48,146 nucleotides of DNA from Coraliomargarita sp965656715 (lineage in GTDB: Bacteria > Verrucomicrobiota > Verrucomicrobiia > Opitutales > Coraliomargaritaceae): assembly GCA_965656715.1 (NCBI GenBank), contig CBFHLR010000022.1, positions 1 to 48,146 of the forward strand, written 5' to 3'. The translations under genes and the position numbers were made by a program. The notes under the pieces were generated by a model that saw only the letters and a list, made by a program, of their open reading frames with translations, did no database searches and was not told where the DNA came from. Positions 17,392 to 26,909 of this stretch are shown here, one piece after another. Every line of letters starts with the position of its first letter. The stretch's first letter is position 1.

Positions 17392-19383
17392 ATGCATTTA
17401 AACCAACGAGCAGTCAAAGCACTACAGGGCATCGCCTGTAGTCTGCTCCTGTTGGCGACAACGACGCATTCATCGGCACAAACGGAGAACGAACACAGCT
17501 CGATAAGCGGAAAATCCACGAGCCAACTGGAGCAACACGTCGACTACATCGACCGCAAGCTCTCCGAACTGTCAGACTTTCAAATCGTTACTGGCATGGG
17601 CCCGATAGGATATCGGTCTAAGTCTGAGTCTTCCGAAGAATGGGTCCAAATAGGCTTCAAAGAGGCACAGACAATCGACCAAGTGGTCATCGTCCCGACT
17701 CTCTGGCGCAGCACTCGGGAGGGGCCACAAGCTGATGCCTTTCCCCTCGCATTCAAGGTTTTCACCCTCGACCAGTCGGACACACCGCAACTGCTGGCAG
17801 AGTATGATGCTGACGATCAGTTAACGCCAAGAATTGGCCCAGTCGTGATCAACTTCGAGCCCCGCCTCGCATCGGGTGTTCGAATTGAAGCCAGCCAACT
17901 ATCCGCCCGAGCATGGGATCACCTCGCCTGTCTGCAACTTGCCGAAGTCCTCGTCTTCAGTGGTAATGAGAACGTCGCACTCCATCAGATAGTGCAGGCA
18001 TCCAGTTCTGAAGACATCGACTCACGCCAGAGCCGCCATCTAGTAGACGGCTTCCTCCCCTATCTCATGGGGCTAAACACCGGGAAACAAAGCAACGCCT
18101 TTCTTGCCTCCTACCCGGCTGAAATTGAACCCGAAATCGTCATCGATCTCGGCGAGAACGTGCGAGTCAACCAAATCAACCTGCACGCGATTGAATCGTC
18201 AGATACGATTCCTCAAACAGTCCCCAACGACTATGCGTTCCCACGCCACATCATCCTTGAGGGCTCAACACAGTCGGACTTCTCTGATGCACAACTGTTG
18301 TTTGAATACAAAATCCACTCAGTTTTTGATGCAGGGCCAATTCTCTCAAAACGTTTTGCCGCTACAAACTTCCGCTATATACGCCTGCGCGCACTCGAAC
18401 CATACATCGACAACTCCAGCACAAGCTCAGGCCCCAAATTGGGCTTTGCTGAAATCGAAATTCTCTCTGAAGGCACCAACGTCGCAGTAGGAAAACCAAT
18501 TTCGGCCAACATCGAGTCAAAGGACAGAGGACGCTCACTGGAACACCTGAACGACGGGCGCAATTTCTTTGGCAGCATTATTCCAATTCGCGCATGGCTC
18601 GAAGAGCTCGCCCTCCGCCACGAACTCGAACGGCAACGCCCTATCGTCGAGCAAGCCCTCAAGAATAACTATGCCCGCCAAAGAACCATTCTGAACCAGC
18701 TCGTCTGGCTGGTAGTCGTTATTGTCATTATCGCACTCTTTGTCACCGCACTCATGCGCTTAATGGCTCAACGCTCGATCCAACGATTGCGTGAGCGCAT
18801 CGCCGCCGACTTACATGACGAGTTAGGGGCTAACCTTCACGCGATCGGCCTCCTCAGCGACCTTAGCCAAAAGGCCAAAGAGAATCCCACGAAACTGAGC
18901 AACCTACTGCAACGCATTCGCAACCTTACAGAGCGCACGGGAGCCGCAGCACGTCACTGCACCGACATGCTCGAAGCCGAAGAGCTCTACAGCGACGTCG
19001 CCGAACATTTCCAACGTGTCTCCCGCCGTATGCTCAGCGACATGCACTACAACTTGGAGATGGATGGAACCGAGCATCTGGACAAACTATCCCCACGCCG
19101 CCGGATTGATCTCTGCCTCTTCTATCAAGAGTCGCTGACCAACATCATGCGCCACTCAGGCGCAAGCGAAGTCCACGCAAAGCTTCACGTCGATAGCCAG
19201 AAGGTGGAACTCACGATCAGCGACAATGGCATCGGCCTGAATCAGGAGCAAAGCGATCAAATCCCCAAATCCATCAGTCGCCGCAGTCGCCTACTCGGCT
19301 CTAAGCTCTCTGTCGACACACCCGAAGGCGGTGGCACACGCATCACCCTAATCCTAAGCCTACGACGCTTCCTAAAACCCTAA
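17392..19383 (+). CDS. Membrane histidine kinase with tandem discoidin-like sensor (copy 1)
   Basis: The 663-residue protein begins with a signal sequence (CSLLLLATTTHSSAQ). Two beta-rich segments follow, roughly residues 50-195 and 196-380. Each has discoidin (F5/8 type C)-like features: 'EWVQIGFKEAQTIDQVVIVP', and 'IVIDLGENVRVNQINLHAIE' with 'FRYIRLRALE' and 'LGFAEIEILSEG'. Such folds commonly bind sugars. One transmembrane helix lies near residues 436-458. The cytoplasmic part is a HisKA_3/HATPase_c kinase of the NarX type with phospho-acceptor His475 in 'IAADLHDELGANLHAIG', N-box 'ESLTNIMRHSG' and G-box 'DNGIGL'. It should autophosphorylate and signal to the response regulator 13 bp downstream. 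Encoded 9 bp after GH31, it probably senses a glycan or product relevant to that enzyme (inference). A full paralogue is encoded at 40687-42708. Confidence 0.88.
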   Translation: MHLNQRAVKALQGIACSLLLLATTTHSSAQTENEHSSISGKSTSQLEQHVDYIDRKLSELSDFQIVTGMGPIGYRSKSESSEEWVQIGFKEAQTIDQVVIVPTLWRSTREGPQADAFPLAFKVFTLDQSDTPQLLAEYDADDQLTPRIGPVVINFEPRLASGVRIEASQLSARAWDHLACLQLAEVLVFSGNENVALHQIVQASSSEDIDSRQSRHLVDGFLPYLMGLNTGKQSNAFLASYPAEIEPEIVIDLGENVRVNQINLHAIESSDTIPQTVPNDYAFPRHIILEGSTQSDFSDAQLLFEYKIHSVFDAGPILSKRFAATNFRYIRLRALEPYIDNSSTSSGPKLGFAEIEILSEGTNVAVGKPISANIESKDRGRSLEHLNDGRNFFGSIIPIRAWLEELALRHELERQRPIVEQALKNNYARQRTILNQLVWLVVVIVIIALFVTALMRLMAQRSIQRLRERIAADLHDELGANLHAIGLLSDLSQKAKENPTKLSNLLQRIRNLTERTGAAARHCTDMLEAEELYSDVAEHFQRVSRRMLSDMHYNLEMDGTEHLDKLSPRRRIDLCLFYQESLTNIMRHSGASEVHAKLHVDSQKVELTISDNGIGLNQEQSDQIPKSISRRSRLLGSKLSVDTPEGGGTRITLILSLRRFLKP

Positions 19384-19396
19384 ATAATAAATAACT

Positions 19397-20068
19397 ATGT
19401 CTTCCAAACAACCCATCCGCGTCATGCTGGTCGAGGACAACCCCGACTACCGAGAAGTTATCGAGCTCGCACTCGAAGATGAAGCGAGCATCGAACTGAC
19501 CAGCCAATTCGGCACTGCCGTCGCGGCACTGCGCAGTCTCTACAAAACTGAAGTCGCCGACCGCCCCAACCTCATCCTACTCGACCTGAACTTACCCGGA
19601 ATGAGCGGCTTGGAAGCACTCCCTAATTTCCGCGCCGAGCTCCCCTCGACCAGGGTCATCGTTCTCACTCAATCCGACTCCGAGGCAGACGTGCTACGCG
19701 CGATCTCACGAGGTGCGTCTGGCTATTTGCTGAAATCGGCCTCGCTACAAGAAATCACCGACGGCATTCAAGACGTGATGAGCGGTGGTGCCTCACTGGA
19801 TACAGGTGTCGCTCAATTCATCCTCAAAACGCTCAAACAGAAGCTACCCCAGAAAGACCTCAAAGACCTGCTTACCGAGCGTGAACTGGAAGTGCTGTCC
19901 CTCCTCAGCGAAGGTATGGTTAAGAAGGAGATCGCGGAGCAACTCAGTATTGGCTACTCCACGGTCGATACACACGTCGGCAACATTTACCAAAAGCTCG
20001 GCGTGCGCAACGCCCCTGCAGCCGTGGCACAAGCCTTCAAGCTCGGGCTGATTGATGGCAACGACTAG
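19397..20068 (+). CDS. NarL/FixJ-type response regulator (partner of kinase copy 1)
   Basis: A 223-residue protein. Residues 1-125 are a receiver domain with acidic pocket 'MLVEDNPDYRE', phospho-acceptor Asp63 in 'LILLDLNLPGMSGLEALP', switch Thr in 'VIVLTQSDSE' and Lys in 'GYLLKSASLQE'. Residues 155-220 form a LuxR-type helix-turn-helix ('LTERELEVLSLLSEGMVKKEIAEQL', 'STVDTHVGNIYQKLGVRN'). It starts 13 bp after the kinase and should be its cognate regulator. It is closely similar in design to the regulator at 42731-43450, but lacks that protein's acidic linker. DNA targets are unknown; the 19-bp motif found upstream of the 33-39 kb genes is a candidate for one of the two regulators. Confidence 0.95.
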   Translation: MSSKQPIRVMLVEDNPDYREVIELALEDEASIELTSQFGTAVAALRSLYKTEVADRPNLILLDLNLPGMSGLEALPNFRAELPSTRVIVLTQSDSEADVLRAISRGASGYLLKSASLQEITDGIQDVMSGGASLDTGVAQFILKTLKQKLPQKDLKDLLTERELEVLSLLSEGMVKKEIAEQLSIGYSTVDTHVGNIYQKLGVRNAPAAVAQAFKLGLIDGND

Positions 20069-20122
20069 ACCAACCAGCAATACGAATACAGCCTCACAAA
20101 CGCACTTAAAATGGCAGTGATA

Positions 20123-20821
20123 TTAGCTTTCCGAGTCCTTCGGAGCAGGTGGCGCATAGAAATCTTCGATCACTTTAACACGAACGGAACCGACCTCTCG
20201 CTCAGTCGTATCACGAACAAAGATCAAGCGGCGCATATTCTTCACGTTCAACCATTGACCACGATACACACGGAACGGGTTTCCATTGGTATCGATCTCC
20301 AAGGCAATGACAGGGGTTTTGTCTCCCTCTTTCGCCCCCACCAGACGTTGATCTCTGGATGGAATTTGAAAACGTTCCTCTCCAAACTGCCAGTAGAGCG
20401 ACTTACTCGACAGGTTGACCAACAAGCTCGAACCAACACCGACCTTCGACCAACTATCTTCAATACTGAGCACACTATAGGCAGGCGCAGCTTCCTTACT
20501 ATTCTCAACAAAGATCAACAGTGGCGATTCTTGGGCAGGGTTATAGCGATAGCTTGCAACCACGGATCCGCCCTGAGCCTGATCATAAAAATACAGCTGA
20601 GGCGCGCCAGTATAACTGTAGCTCGAAGTTTTGGACAAATCATTCAAACGGATCTGTAGACGATCAGCACCCTCAGGTGCACCCACATAAAGCTCCAACA
20701 AACGCATCTCCTTCGACATCGCTAGGCAGCGAAAATCAAAACTCACTGGCTCTGGCTCATCCTGAGCCGATACGACCTGTGCCAGCGCCAAGCCCAATGC
20801 GATGTATTTCAACAGTTTCAT
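20123..20821 (-). CDS. Small exported protein of unknown function
   Basis: A 232-residue protein with a signal peptide (MKLLKYIALGLALAQVVSAQ). The mature part is mostly predicted beta structure with no recognisable catalytic motif. It starts 18 bp after the Verru_Chthon cassette A-type gene stops and is probably co-transcribed, so it may be an accessory of that pilin-like system. I use the ATG at 20821; the longer frame begins with TTG. It converges with the response regulator, with 54 bp between stop codons and no visible terminator hairpin. Confidence 0.75.
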   Translation of the reverse strand: MKLLKYIALGLALAQVVSAQDEPEPVSFDFRCLAMSKEMRLLELYVGAPEGADRLQIRLNDLSKTSSYSYTGAPQLYFYDQAQGGSVVASYRYNPAQESPLLIFVENSKEAAPAYSVLSIEDSWSKVGVGSSLLVNLSSKSLYWQFGEERFQIPSRDQRLVGAKEGDKTPVIALEIDTNGNPFRVYRGQWLNVKNMRRLIFVRDTTEREVGSVRVKVIEDFYAPPAPKDSES

Positions 20822-20839
20822 AGTAAACAACGATGAGAA

Positions 20840-23800
20840 TCAGATCTCACTCGGATCCAAATGGCGAATGTGAATGATCTTAAATTTACGCCCGAACGCC
20901 TCATTCGTCGGATTTAAATCTGCAAGCTCAGTATCCACCGAGTCACTACGATCCACAAATTCAGGCAACTGCTGCACGGTTGCCTCGAGATACACTTCTG
21001 CGCGTGCGCCACTCACCGGGTCGCTAGATTCACCATAGGTCCGAATAGTAAAGGTATTGGACTTCACAGTGAGATAAGGCCCCAAGGAATTCAGTATGTC
21101 TCCCTGCATGAGATAGCCCGGTCCGGCGCCGTAGGAATTGCCCGTGCCCGCCTCAGGATCGAGAAAGACGTCGTGACGACGATTTGACGATGGAACCTCA
21201 CCACTCAAATTGACCGGCAAGCCCAATTCGAAATCTTCATTCAAGTCCGCATCAATGATCGCCTGCTGCAAGGGCCCCATCAAACCAGCCTCACTGTCTT
21301 CCAAGCTGCGATTTATAAATTGTGAGAGCGACAGAAACGGACCACGGGCCTTCACTTGCTCCACCACTTCAGTCGCCAACTGATTCAACTCGTCCCCATC
21401 CAGCGTTCGATACCCGCTGCCTTGATTATTCTGGAAGGTCGCGGAACTTGGATGACTTTTATCCAGAATCGGCATAGTAAAACGCGAGAACGCTGCCTGA
21501 TCTGCGTTCGCTTCGAGCGTTAAAGACTGTCCCCCACCGTCATTCAATTCCATGCCGACCACCGGCAGGCCAAAGGAACTCCCAAGGAAGGCACGCCATG
21601 CTGAAATCGAAGTCGAGTTCACATTAAAAGCGCCTTCCACCAGCAGATGCCCCGCCAGCGTTTCCTCAGGCGTCTGATCTGGGTCGTTGTTCTTTAAGAT
21701 AGTCTCGAGCGTAGCGACATCCGTGCCACTCGCGAGGTGCGCCTGCATCCGCCCATTCTTCAGGCGCGTATCCCCTGCAACAAAAGCTTCAATCGCAGCA
21801 TCCAAATCTTCCGTCTCGGTGCCGTTTTCATAAGTCGGTGAAAGTGATGAGAAGAAATAATCATCCCATAGAGCATCATTCAAGAGATAGGAGAAATCCA
21901 CTGCGGAGCCAGTCCATGTCGTTCCATTATTTAAATATTGGATCGGGCCAACCGTCGAGATCGACTCCTCGCGCCTCAAATAGGGCGAGGCAAAAGAATT
22001 ACCCACTGCATAGGAGGGTTCGTAGCCGTCCACATTAAAAAAGACATGCTGTAGCTGCGCAAGCGATGTGAGCGGCGTCGTTGGGAACTCCCATGCCACC
22101 GGACGATTTTGCCCGTTTCCTTCAGTGCTATAGGAGGTTCCATAGTGCGGACGTTGATAACTTAGGAAGTATTTATCGAGTTCAGTTAGTCCACCTGCGA
22201 ATGCCAAAGGCTCAAGCGTCGTATGAACGTTTGAGCGCTGATGCCAATAAGTGCCCACTTCGCTCGTAGAAAACGGCGCGCGCGGGTTGGACATCAGAAA
22301 CATCTCGATTGCGCTGCGTTTGCTCTCAAGTGCATTATACAAATGATTATTCTCATCCCCCGCGGCCGCAACCGTCCAATTAAAGATCCCGACTGGATAT
22401 GGAGATCCTAATGATGACACCGAAAGGCTTGAAACAAAACTGAGTCCTTCTTTACCACTCGTGGTCACATCAAAAGTCCCCTGCGGCCCCGTCGGCCCAG
22501 AGCCCATCTCTCCGGTAAATGCAGTCAGTTTGTTGTAGGAAGACCTCGAGTTGTCATTCAACTCGTAATACGACTCATTGTAATTGGTTTGGTAAGGAGA
22601 TATCGCGATATCGATCGAGGTCACTCCCGCAGGAACTGTTAGTCCGTTCGCTACGTAATTCGCGGTATTACTTAAGGTTAGTATATCGTTACTACCGATC
22701 AGTGGAGCATCCAACCAGCGGTCCAGGTAAACACCACTGGTGGGATTAAAAGTAGTGGTGGTTGAGATGAAAGGATTGGTCACGGTTCCATTGGCCGAAT
22801 AGAGCTTCAACTCACCTGGGGCAAAACGGTCACCACTGGGTATCGTCAGATAAAGATCCGGGCGGCGTGCACCAATCTGCTCCTGAAGCATAATCGGAAT
22901 AGATGCACGTCCCTTATACGGGTCAGTATCACCATTGAAACGATACTCCACAGCAATGTTGGGTTGAAGCTTCACACGAGATTGAACACTGAGCTCAAGT
23001 TCGACGTTATACGGATTCCAAAGGATGGCAACGGGGTTCAAGACCGTCTTTAAAATACCACCATCAATGAACATCGAGATCACCATGATATGTCCGAGAT
23101 ACACAGGACTCCGTTGCACCAATAAAGGGCGTGGCATCGTGAATCCCTCAGGCCCGTAGCCAATAGATTCAGCAGATTCATACACATTCGGATCCATGTA
23201 TCGCCCACCGAGCTCACCGCGGAAAATATAGAAATTACTCGCATCACCACTGCTTAGTGAACCATGCGACATCGGATCGGTCGTGCTGATGCTTGGGATC
23301 CCCGAGCTAAACGACATTTGCTTGTAGAGGTTATAGTGATCCTGAAAGACCGACCAGCTCGGACCACGAACATCGATATTCCCCGCATCAGGATGATCAT
23401 ATCCCTCGACCACAAAGACATGTCCGACATCTGCATTGCCATGCTCAAAGGCCAGAGACAAATCCGTCTTCAATCCGCCATCGACTGGATTCGTCAGCAG
23501 CCCATAGGAAAAATGAGTCATGTCATGATCGACCTTGCGAAGATCATCGGCAGACACACCGAGCATCTCAAAATCTCCTGACTGCTGCGTCTTCCTCAAA
23601 TTGTCACGAATCAAAGAATCCGTATGCTTCGTCGCGGTTGCCGCATTCAATTCGGTGATCTGTTCGGCACCGACACTCTGCGCGGCTCCAACTGGATAGA
23701 GCAATTCGGGATCTCTCGCGTCCGCATTCGCGACTGCCGTATAATAGGCTTCATCCGCAACGGTATTGACTTTGGCTTTCACGCCTTCGTCAGCGATCCA

Positions 23801-24319
23801 AAACGCATAGGCGGTTGTTGGCTCGAATGCGACTTTATCAACCTCAACATCCTCCAAACCATCCGCGGATTTGTGCAGCACTACGCTGACTGGCGCAGCC
23901 GAGCCCGCATTCACAAATGTCTCGTTATTTAATCCAGTCGAATCTTGCAAGCCATTGGCTGTTGCCGCACTCGCCAACCATTGAATAAAGCTGCCATTCG
24001 TGCTGTCCCACACACCTGTATAATACTTGCGGTTCTCATTACCCACAGCGAGACGATCCGCTCGGGTCGTCACCCGTTGATCCGACCCAACGGTCTTCTG
24101 TAATTCACCGAGGGCAATGTTTAGCCCTAGCATCGCCGCTTGCTCGGCTTCGACACGGGCAACCGCAATCGATGACGATTTAGACTCCACGCTAACCAAG
24201 GTGCTGATCGATAGCACGAGCAGCAGCACAAAGGCCATCAAGCTCAGCGCTAAAACAAGCGCAAAACCACCACTTCGGGGTCTATCAGAGCGGTATGCCT
24301 TTGGGGTATGAGGGATCAT
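20840..24319 (-). CDS. Verru_Chthon cassette protein A-like pseudopilin-type protein
   Basis: This 1159-residue protein has a short basic leader ending in RSGG followed by the hydrophobic helix 'FALVLALSLMAFVLLLVLSI', a type IV prepilin-like N-terminus that lacks the usual Glu at position 5. The helix continues into 'VSVESKSSSIAVARVEAEQAA' and 'NIALGELQKTVGSDQRVT', which match my memory of the Verru_Chthon cassette protein A family, long PilX-like proteins restricted to Verrucomicrobiota. The rest is a large extracytoplasmic region without recognised domains. Family members usually occur with cassette proteins B, C and D; only one small exported protein follows here. The ATG at 24319 places the helix correctly; the longer frame to 24388 adds an unlikely leader. 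A role in the glycan locus is not evident; secretion or surface assembly is possible. Confidence 0.7.
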   Translation of the reverse strand: MIPHTPKAYRSDRPRSGGFALVLALSLMAFVLLLVLSISTLVSVESKSSSIAVARVEAEQAAMLGLNIALGELQKTVGSDQRVTTRADRLAVGNENRKYYTGVWDSTNGSFIQWLASAATANGLQDSTGLNNETFVNAGSAAPVSVVLHKSADGLEDVEVDKVAFEPTTAYAFWIADEGVKAKVNTVADEAYYTAVANADARDPELLYPVGAAQSVGAEQITELNAATATKHTDSLIRDNLRKTQQSGDFEMLGVSADDLRKVDHDMTHFSYGLLTNPVDGGLKTDLSLAFEHGNADVGHVFVVEGYDHPDAGNIDVRGPSWSVFQDHYNLYKQMSFSSGIPSISTTDPMSHGSLSSGDASNFYIFRGELGGRYMDPNVYESAESIGYGPEGFTMPRPLLVQRSPVYLGHIMVISMFIDGGILKTVLNPVAILWNPYNVELELSVQSRVKLQPNIAVEYRFNGDTDPYKGRASIPIMLQEQIGARRPDLYLTIPSGDRFAPGELKLYSANGTVTNPFISTTTTFNPTSGVYLDRWLDAPLIGSNDILTLSNTANYVANGLTVPAGVTSIDIAISPYQTNYNESYYELNDNSRSSYNKLTAFTGEMGSGPTGPQGTFDVTTSGKEGLSFVSSLSVSSLGSPYPVGIFNWTVAAAGDENNHLYNALESKRSAIEMFLMSNPRAPFSTSEVGTYWHQRSNVHTTLEPLAFAGGLTELDKYFLSYQRPHYGTSYSTEGNGQNRPVAWEFPTTPLTSLAQLQHVFFNVDGYEPSYAVGNSFASPYLRREESISTVGPIQYLNNGTTWTGSAVDFSYLLNDALWDDYFFSSLSPTYENGTETEDLDAAIEAFVAGDTRLKNGRMQAHLASGTDVATLETILKNNDPDQTPEETLAGHLLVEGAFNVNSTSISAWRAFLGSSFGLPVVGMELNDGGGQSLTLEANADQAAFSRFTMPILDKSHPSSATFQNNQGSGYRTLDGDELNQLATEVVEQVKARGPFLSLSQFINRSLEDSEAGLMGPLQQAIIDADLNEDFELGLPVNLSGEVPSSNRRHDVFLDPEAGTGNSYGAGPGYLMQGDILNSLGPYLTVKSNTFTIRTYGESSDPVSGARAEVYLEATVQQLPEFVDRSDSVDTELADLNPTNEAFGRKFKIIHIRHLDPSEI

Positions 24320-24449
24320 ATGGGGTTGAAATGATAGTAGTAACTTTATATCTATACAGTTCGGGTGCAACAACCATCCAGTAGACAAAAAGTGCTATAG
24401 CATGACTACCGACATCGGAAACAACCATTTAGTCTAAGTATTTTTCGAA

Positions 24450-26666
24450 TTAAAACAAGGGATCGGTGGGGAATCGGTTTAAGAGTGGATGCTGCGCTTC
24501 GATTGTGCCTGTTTGATTGCGAATCGCAGCACGTAGCTCGCGGATCACATCACAATAGGCGTCATCAGAAAGCGACTCAGCGGTATAGGCGGCCTTCGCC
24601 GCGGTGATCGCGGCAAGCAGCTTTGTAGACTCTACAGCGGCCTTTGCGGCCCGCTCGCCAAGCTTGATCAAGGCATACAGGCCGGGCTTGAAGGCGTAGC
24701 CATGTTCAAGAAGCTCGGAGTCTTTCATGTGGTGGCCTACATCGACAACAGCTGGCAGTTCCTCCGAGTTAATCAGATAGCCATTTGCATCGCGTAGACT
24801 AAAGCAGGCATGAGTCGCTCCCGGAGGCATGGTCGCTTCGATGCGGCTGCCTTTGATCACCGCTGGAGCCACAAACCACTCTTCACGATTGCCGCGAATC
24901 GTATCCATTTGTGGCGGATTCACGGTGTAGAATAGCTGCGCCGCAACGATGGCTGCCTTCCCTACTCCGGATTCCACCGTGACCCAAATCTGATCCTTAT
25001 CGGAACCGAGCTCTAGGACGGCGGGAACCGCAGCAACGTCCTCTACGGCATTGCCCTTACCCGTTGGATTGCGATACGGCATGTTCGATCCGGATGCTGC
25101 AATCAAGCCATCGAGCTCGGCGAGTAAACTATTACGAAGCTCAGGATACTGATCGCTTACGTCTTGCGCCTCAGCAATATCCTTCGGCTCGCCATCTTCA
25201 TAGAGTCGAAAAAGTCGAACGTCTTCAGCGGCATTTCCACCCATCCAAGCACCATAGCCGCGCACGAGCTTCCAATCCCCCTTACGAATGGCAGCCGACA
25301 TATGTGCGTCCCATGGGAAATACCAGAACAGCGGACGTTCCGAGCCATCCGGCATGCGCACGTCACCGGACTCGCCGTGGAAGAGCGACAGAATACTTGC
25401 GCCATCCAGCTCAAGTGATGGGTCAGGCTCCAAGCCGGCGATCTCCATAAAAGTGGGAAACAAATCGATCAGATTAATCGGTGTCTCATTGATGCTACCC
25501 GGCTCGATGCCCGGACCACGCACCAGAAATGGAATACGGATGCCGCCCTCCCAGGTGTTCTGCTTACCACCCTTAAGTGGTGCATTATCCGTGAACCGAT
25601 GAACGCCGCCATTATCGGAGTCGACGATGACATAGGTGTTATCGATGAGCTTATGGCCGGGGTTACGCGGATCATCGGTTGCTTCGAGATAGCGAATAAT
25701 ATCGCCCACCATCCAGTCGAGCTCGTCAACCATGGACGCGTAATACGGATCGCTGTGCCCGGGCAAGGCGTAGTAGGTTTCCTCAGGGTCGGTCGGAAAC
25801 TCGAGCCCCATCTTCTCCGAGTAATGTGCCAAGCGTGCGCGGTCACGGGTTTGAATCGGTCCGTGCACATAGTAAGGGCAGTAATTCAGAAAGAACGGTT
25901 TGTCCTTGTTCTGCTCCATGAAACCAAGAGCCAACTGGTGCGGCGTATCATACGGACGCCCATCCTCATTCAGTTGATACGGATCATTCGGGTCGTCGGT
26001 CGCGAACTCAGACAAGCGATCCGGTTGCATGCGCCCCCATGCACCAAAGAAGTTCGCCTTCGGGTCGGAGTCGTCCCAGAGCTCGGGATCGTTATAATAT
26101 TTATGACGCCCCTCTCGCTCGGTGAAACCAAAATCAAATCCCTGATCCAGAGGAAAAGGATACCCTGCGGACTTGCCGCCCGCATGCCACTTGCCCACGT
26201 GCCCGCTATAGTAACCCGCCTGAGTCAAGACCTCAGGAATCATGGGTTCTTCAACAGGCAGACCATAGTTATAATACGGAGCAACCACACTGCTATCGAC
26301 ATGCCAAGGCCGCGGCAAACGACCGCCGGTCACGTGGTAGACTCCGGTATTGACCACATTCTGCCCACGCAGAAAGGCGACACGCGAAGGCGCGCAACTT
26401 GGCGCAGGCGAATAAGCCTGCGTAAAGCGCAAGCCTTCCTCAGTCATCTTATCAAGATTCGGCGTTTCGTATACCGGCTTACCGTCGAGCTTGTGGCTGG
26501 CGATGTCTTGCCAACCGAGATCATCCACAAAGATGTGAACAATATTTGGTTTCGACAGGCTCTCCACGGGTGGCTGTGGTGCCGCTTGAGCACTATACAA
26601 AACTAAACAGGCAACAAATATTACCGGGACGAACAATGCATGGGGCTTTGTGATCTGGATTCGCAT
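24450..26666 (-). CDS. Exported S1-family sulfatase with long C-terminal region
   Basis: A 738-residue protein. The ATG at 26666 follows a good ribosome-binding site (TTAGGAGTG) and begins a signal peptide (core LFVPVIFVACLVLY, ending SAQAA); a longer frame upstream is therefore rejected. Sulfatase elements are 'NIVHIFVDDLGWQDIASH' (Asp48, Asp49), the maturation motif Cys91-Ala-Pro-Ser-Arg in 'APSCAPSRVAFLRG', 'HVGKWHAGG', and 'VIVDSDNGG'. The region after the sulfatase fold, from about residue 555, contains beta strands and then an alpha-helical tail ('LGERAAKAAVESTKLLAAI'), longer than in most family members. Exported sulfatase activity on a polysaccharide is expected; subfamily is not assignable by eye. 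It is the last gene of the minus-strand esterase group but 243 bp separate it from the upstream esterase, so it may have its own promoter. Confidence 0.92.
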   Translation of the reverse strand: MRIQITKPHALFVPVIFVACLVLYSAQAAPQPPVESLSKPNIVHIFVDDLGWQDIASHKLDGKPVYETPNLDKMTEEGLRFTQAYSPAPSCAPSRVAFLRGQNVVNTGVYHVTGGRLPRPWHVDSSVVAPYYNYGLPVEEPMIPEVLTQAGYYSGHVGKWHAGGKSAGYPFPLDQGFDFGFTEREGRHKYYNDPELWDDSDPKANFFGAWGRMQPDRLSEFATDDPNDPYQLNEDGRPYDTPHQLALGFMEQNKDKPFFLNYCPYYVHGPIQTRDRARLAHYSEKMGLEFPTDPEETYYALPGHSDPYYASMVDELDWMVGDIIRYLEATDDPRNPGHKLIDNTYVIVDSDNGGVHRFTDNAPLKGGKQNTWEGGIRIPFLVRGPGIEPGSINETPINLIDLFPTFMEIAGLEPDPSLELDGASILSLFHGESGDVRMPDGSERPLFWYFPWDAHMSAAIRKGDWKLVRGYGAWMGGNAAEDVRLFRLYEDGEPKDIAEAQDVSDQYPELRNSLLAELDGLIAASGSNMPYRNPTGKGNAVEDVAAVPAVLELGSDKDQIWVTVESGVGKAAIVAAQLFYTVNPPQMDTIRGNREEWFVAPAVIKGSRIEATMPPGATHACFSLRDANGYLINSEELPAVVDVGHHMKDSELLEHGYAFKPGLYALIKLGERAAKAAVESTKLLAAITAAKAAYTAESLSDDAYCDVIRELRAAIRNQTGTIEAQHPLLNRFPTDPLF

Positions 26667-26749
26667 CACTCCTAAGAATACAACATGAATGGGGTTGTGG
26701 CCGACACGAGACTTCAATTTGCAAACTGACGACAGTCTGTAACTGATAA

Positions 26750-26759
26750 ATCGCACATA
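26750..26759 (-). promoter_or_regulatory. Partial copy of the 19-bp promoter motif
   Basis: TATGTGCGAT on the minus strand is identical to the core of the motif at 38234-38252, but the flanks do not match and no clear -10 hexamer follows at the usual distance. It lies about 90 bp upstream of sulfatase 3. Confidence 0.25.
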
Positions 26760-26766
26760 GCGCTCT

Positions 26767-26779
26767 ATTGATACTAAAA
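26767..26779 (-). promoter_or_regulatory. Candidate LacI-type site upstream of sulfatase 3
   Basis: On the minus strand this reads TTTTAGTATCAAT, sharing TTAGTAT with the three candidate LacI sites at 8559, 12995 and 14894. It lies about 100 bp upstream of the sulfatase start. Support is weak, because only the 7-base core is shared. Confidence 0.2.
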
Positions 26780-26909
26780 TATAGCAAACCGCTGGCATAT
26801 ACCTATCCCGTGTTCACAGGAAGGCGCACCAGCCCAATTGAGTCCACTGACTGAGCAGGGTCGCAATCGACCGAACGCACGGACAGCATCTGCCTCCCAT
26901 AGCCAACTG

